In this document: piece by piece, positions 32,721 to 33,948 of the stretch
Layout: each line of letters starts with the position of its first letter
Position numbering within the stretch: position 1 is the stretch's first letter
Assembly: GCF_000281975.1 (NCBI RefSeq)
Contig: NZ_AKKE01000058.1
Coordinates: 1 to 33,948 of the forward strand
DNA: 33,948 nt
Direction of reading: 5' to 3'
Source of the DNA: Novosphingobium sp. AP12
Lineage (GTDB): Bacteria; Pseudomonadota; Alphaproteobacteria; Sphingomonadales; Sphingomonadaceae
Translations under genes and position numbers: made by a program
Notes under the pieces: model-generated
Seen by the model: the letters and a program-made list of their open reading frames with translations, nothing else
Database searches by the model: none
What the model was told of the DNA's origin: nothing

Positions 32721-33948
32721 TGCCGCCGTAGAAGTCGGCATGGCTTTTCGGATGTGAGGCGGCGCCGGTCGCCACCATCCATGTGAACCCTGGCTCTCGG
32801 CCACGGTGTCGATGCGAGCGCCGTCAAGGTATATGGACAGCCCCCCTGTCTGGCCCAAAGTATCGCGGTCGGCCTTGAACCAGCGGGGTGTGCAACTGCG
32901 CGGCAGCCAGCGGTCGGATATCACGATGTCGCTACGATCGCAGGCGGCTGCCAGTGCGCGCTCCGGAACGGCATCCCGAGTTCGAGACACGAGGAGGCGC
33001 CAGGTGATGGCATCGCGCTTGAGCGTGATCGCGCAGAAATCGCGGTTGCATCGCGCGCCCGGCCATTGGTCGAGTGTTACCGGTTCACCTTCCATGCCGG
33101 CCAGTTCCATGAGGTTGTCGCGAGCGTAGCCTTCGCCGCCGTCCCGCAGGACGAAAAGGCGCTCTCCGCCGGGTTCGACCAGGCCGACATGACGGCCATC
33201 GCCCGAGACCAGAATGTCGGCGGGTGCCGCAAGCGCCAGCAGCCCGGCTCCGCACAATGCTGGGGGCAGGCCCGCCCAACGGATACGGCCGCTCCACAGG
33301 CCCACCCACAATCCGCCGGCAATGAACAGGATGAAGGCACCGCTTTGCCCCGCGGGCAGGATGGTGACGGCTGCCGGACGCGAGGCGATCCAGTGGGCAA
33401 TCGCCGTCAGCATGTCGATCGAAAGCTGCGCCAGCCACCACACCGGTCCTCCCGCGCCAACGGCGTCGAGCACGAGCGCACCCGCGAGCAGCGGCATGAC
33501 GACGAAAGTGGTCAGCGGAATGGCGATGACGTTGGCGAGCGCGCCGTAGATCCCCGCTCGGTGAAAGTGGAACAGGCCGATCGGCATCAGGGCGAGGTCG
33601 ATGACGACACCGGTCACCAGCAGCATCGCCAGATGCCGCAATGCCTTGATTGCCAGGGCCTCTTCGCGAGGTGCCATGAAGGCCTTGGCAGGAGCCGACG
33701 TGCCGACTGCGACGAGCGCAAGGACGGCGCCGAAGCTCATCTGGAAACTCGGTCCAGTGACCGCTTCGGGCCAGAGCAACATGACGCAGAACGCGGCGAC
33801 CGCGAGCATGCGCAGCGAAAGCGGTTCGCGTCCCAGTGACAGCGCGGCGAGCACCAGCAGCGAGCCGATGCAGGACCGCACCGTTGGCACCTCGGAGCCC
33901 GACAGAATAGTGTATGCGACGCCGGCCAAGGCGCCTGCGGCGGCCGCC
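32700..33948 (-). CDS. comEC: ComEC/Rec2 family DNA-uptake channel (C-terminal part)
   Basis: The frame runs off the right edge, so the N-terminal part is missing; the visible 416 residues are the C-terminal part. They include several hydrophobic membrane segments (between about 33640 and 33930 and again about 33260-33560), with the competence-domain signatures [11 protein letters not shown] and [16 protein letters not shown] soluble C-terminal region follows, rich in short strands, which resembles a degenerate metallo-beta-lactamase-like domain: the motif HxHxDH is not seen. ComEC is the inner-membrane channel for single-stranded DNA during transformation. It converges on lexA with a 21-base overlap. 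Confidence 0.9.
   Translation of the reverse strand, partial: AAAAGALAGVAYTILSGSEVPTVRSCIGSLLVLAALSLGREPLSLRMLAVAAFCVMLLWPEAVTGPSFQMSFGAVLALVAVGTSAPAKAFMAPREEALAIKALRHLAMLLVTGVVIDLALMPIGLFHFHRAGIYGALANVIAIPLTTFVVMPLLAGALVLDAVGAGGPVWWLAQLSIDMLTAIAHWIASRPAAVTILPAGQSGAFILFIAGGLWVGLWSGRIRWAGLPPALCGAGLLALAAPADILVSGDGRHVGLVEPGGERLFVLRDGGEGYARDNLMELAGMEGEPVTLDQWPGARCNRDFCAITLKRDAITWRLLVSRTRDAVPERALAAACDRSDIVISDRWLPRSCTPRWFKADRDTLGQTGGLSIYLDGARIDTVAESQGSHGWWRPAPPHIRKAMPTSTAASVIAAQ

Overview
The window is high-GC DNA almost fully packed with core bacterial genes. The gene content points to an alphaproteobacterium of the order Sphingomonadales, most likely Novosphingobium or a close relative. The signs are a fused ispDF gene, a dusB-ntrB junction, a GTTC-N7-GTTC SOS box before lexA, a ROSE-type leader before hsp20, a grxC-nitrilase-DUF1178 operon, and the order ppiD-trpE-trpG-trpD-trpC-moaC-moeA-lexA facing comEC. 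The genus is an inference from gene order and protein character; no database was searched.

Layout. 1-1090 (minus): start of a probable ntrB and dusB. 1171-3444 (plus): ispDF, a secreted hypothetical protein and pncC. 3504-4908 (minus): ratA/COQ10-like gene and lipA. 5004-5672 (plus): beta-carbonic anhydrase, sharing a 12-bp terminator stem with a converging secreted alanine-rich protein gene (5754-7100, minus). 7409-10530 (plus): gyrA overlapping a DUF952 gene. 10583-14690 (minus): TonB-dependent receptor followed by an acyl-CoA synthetase, the most accessory-looking part. 14858-14934 (minus): tRNA-Arg(CCU). 15003-16605 (minus): grxC, nitrilase-family amidase and DUF1178. 16803-17273 (plus): hsp20 with a sigma-32-like promoter and RNA thermometer. 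17585-23108 (minus): adenosine/adenine deaminase, a large inverted-repeat element, a Gfo/Idh/MocA oxidoreductase, pyrG, secG and tpiA. 23479-31918 (plus): ppiD, trpE, a phosphodiester-glycosidase-like lipoprotein, trpG, trpD, trpC, moaC and moeA, mostly with 4-base stop/start overlaps. 32031-32720 (plus): lexA, overlapping tail-to-tail with the 3' part of comEC, which runs off the right edge.

How the genes work together. The plus-strand block from 23479 joins envelope protein folding, tryptophan synthesis and molybdenum cofactor synthesis. GrxC, the nitrilase-like amidase and DUF1178 look like a small thiol/glutathione maintenance unit. The TonB receptor and the CoA ligase are translationally coupled and probably take up and activate one carboxylic compound, which I cannot name.

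I found no CRISPR array, insertion sequence, prophage, toxin-antitoxin cassette or clearly new multi-gene system. The items most worth following up are the hsp20 thermometer, the lipoprotein gene nested in the trp operon, the 123-bp nested inverted repeat at 18864-18986, and the receptor/ligase pair.
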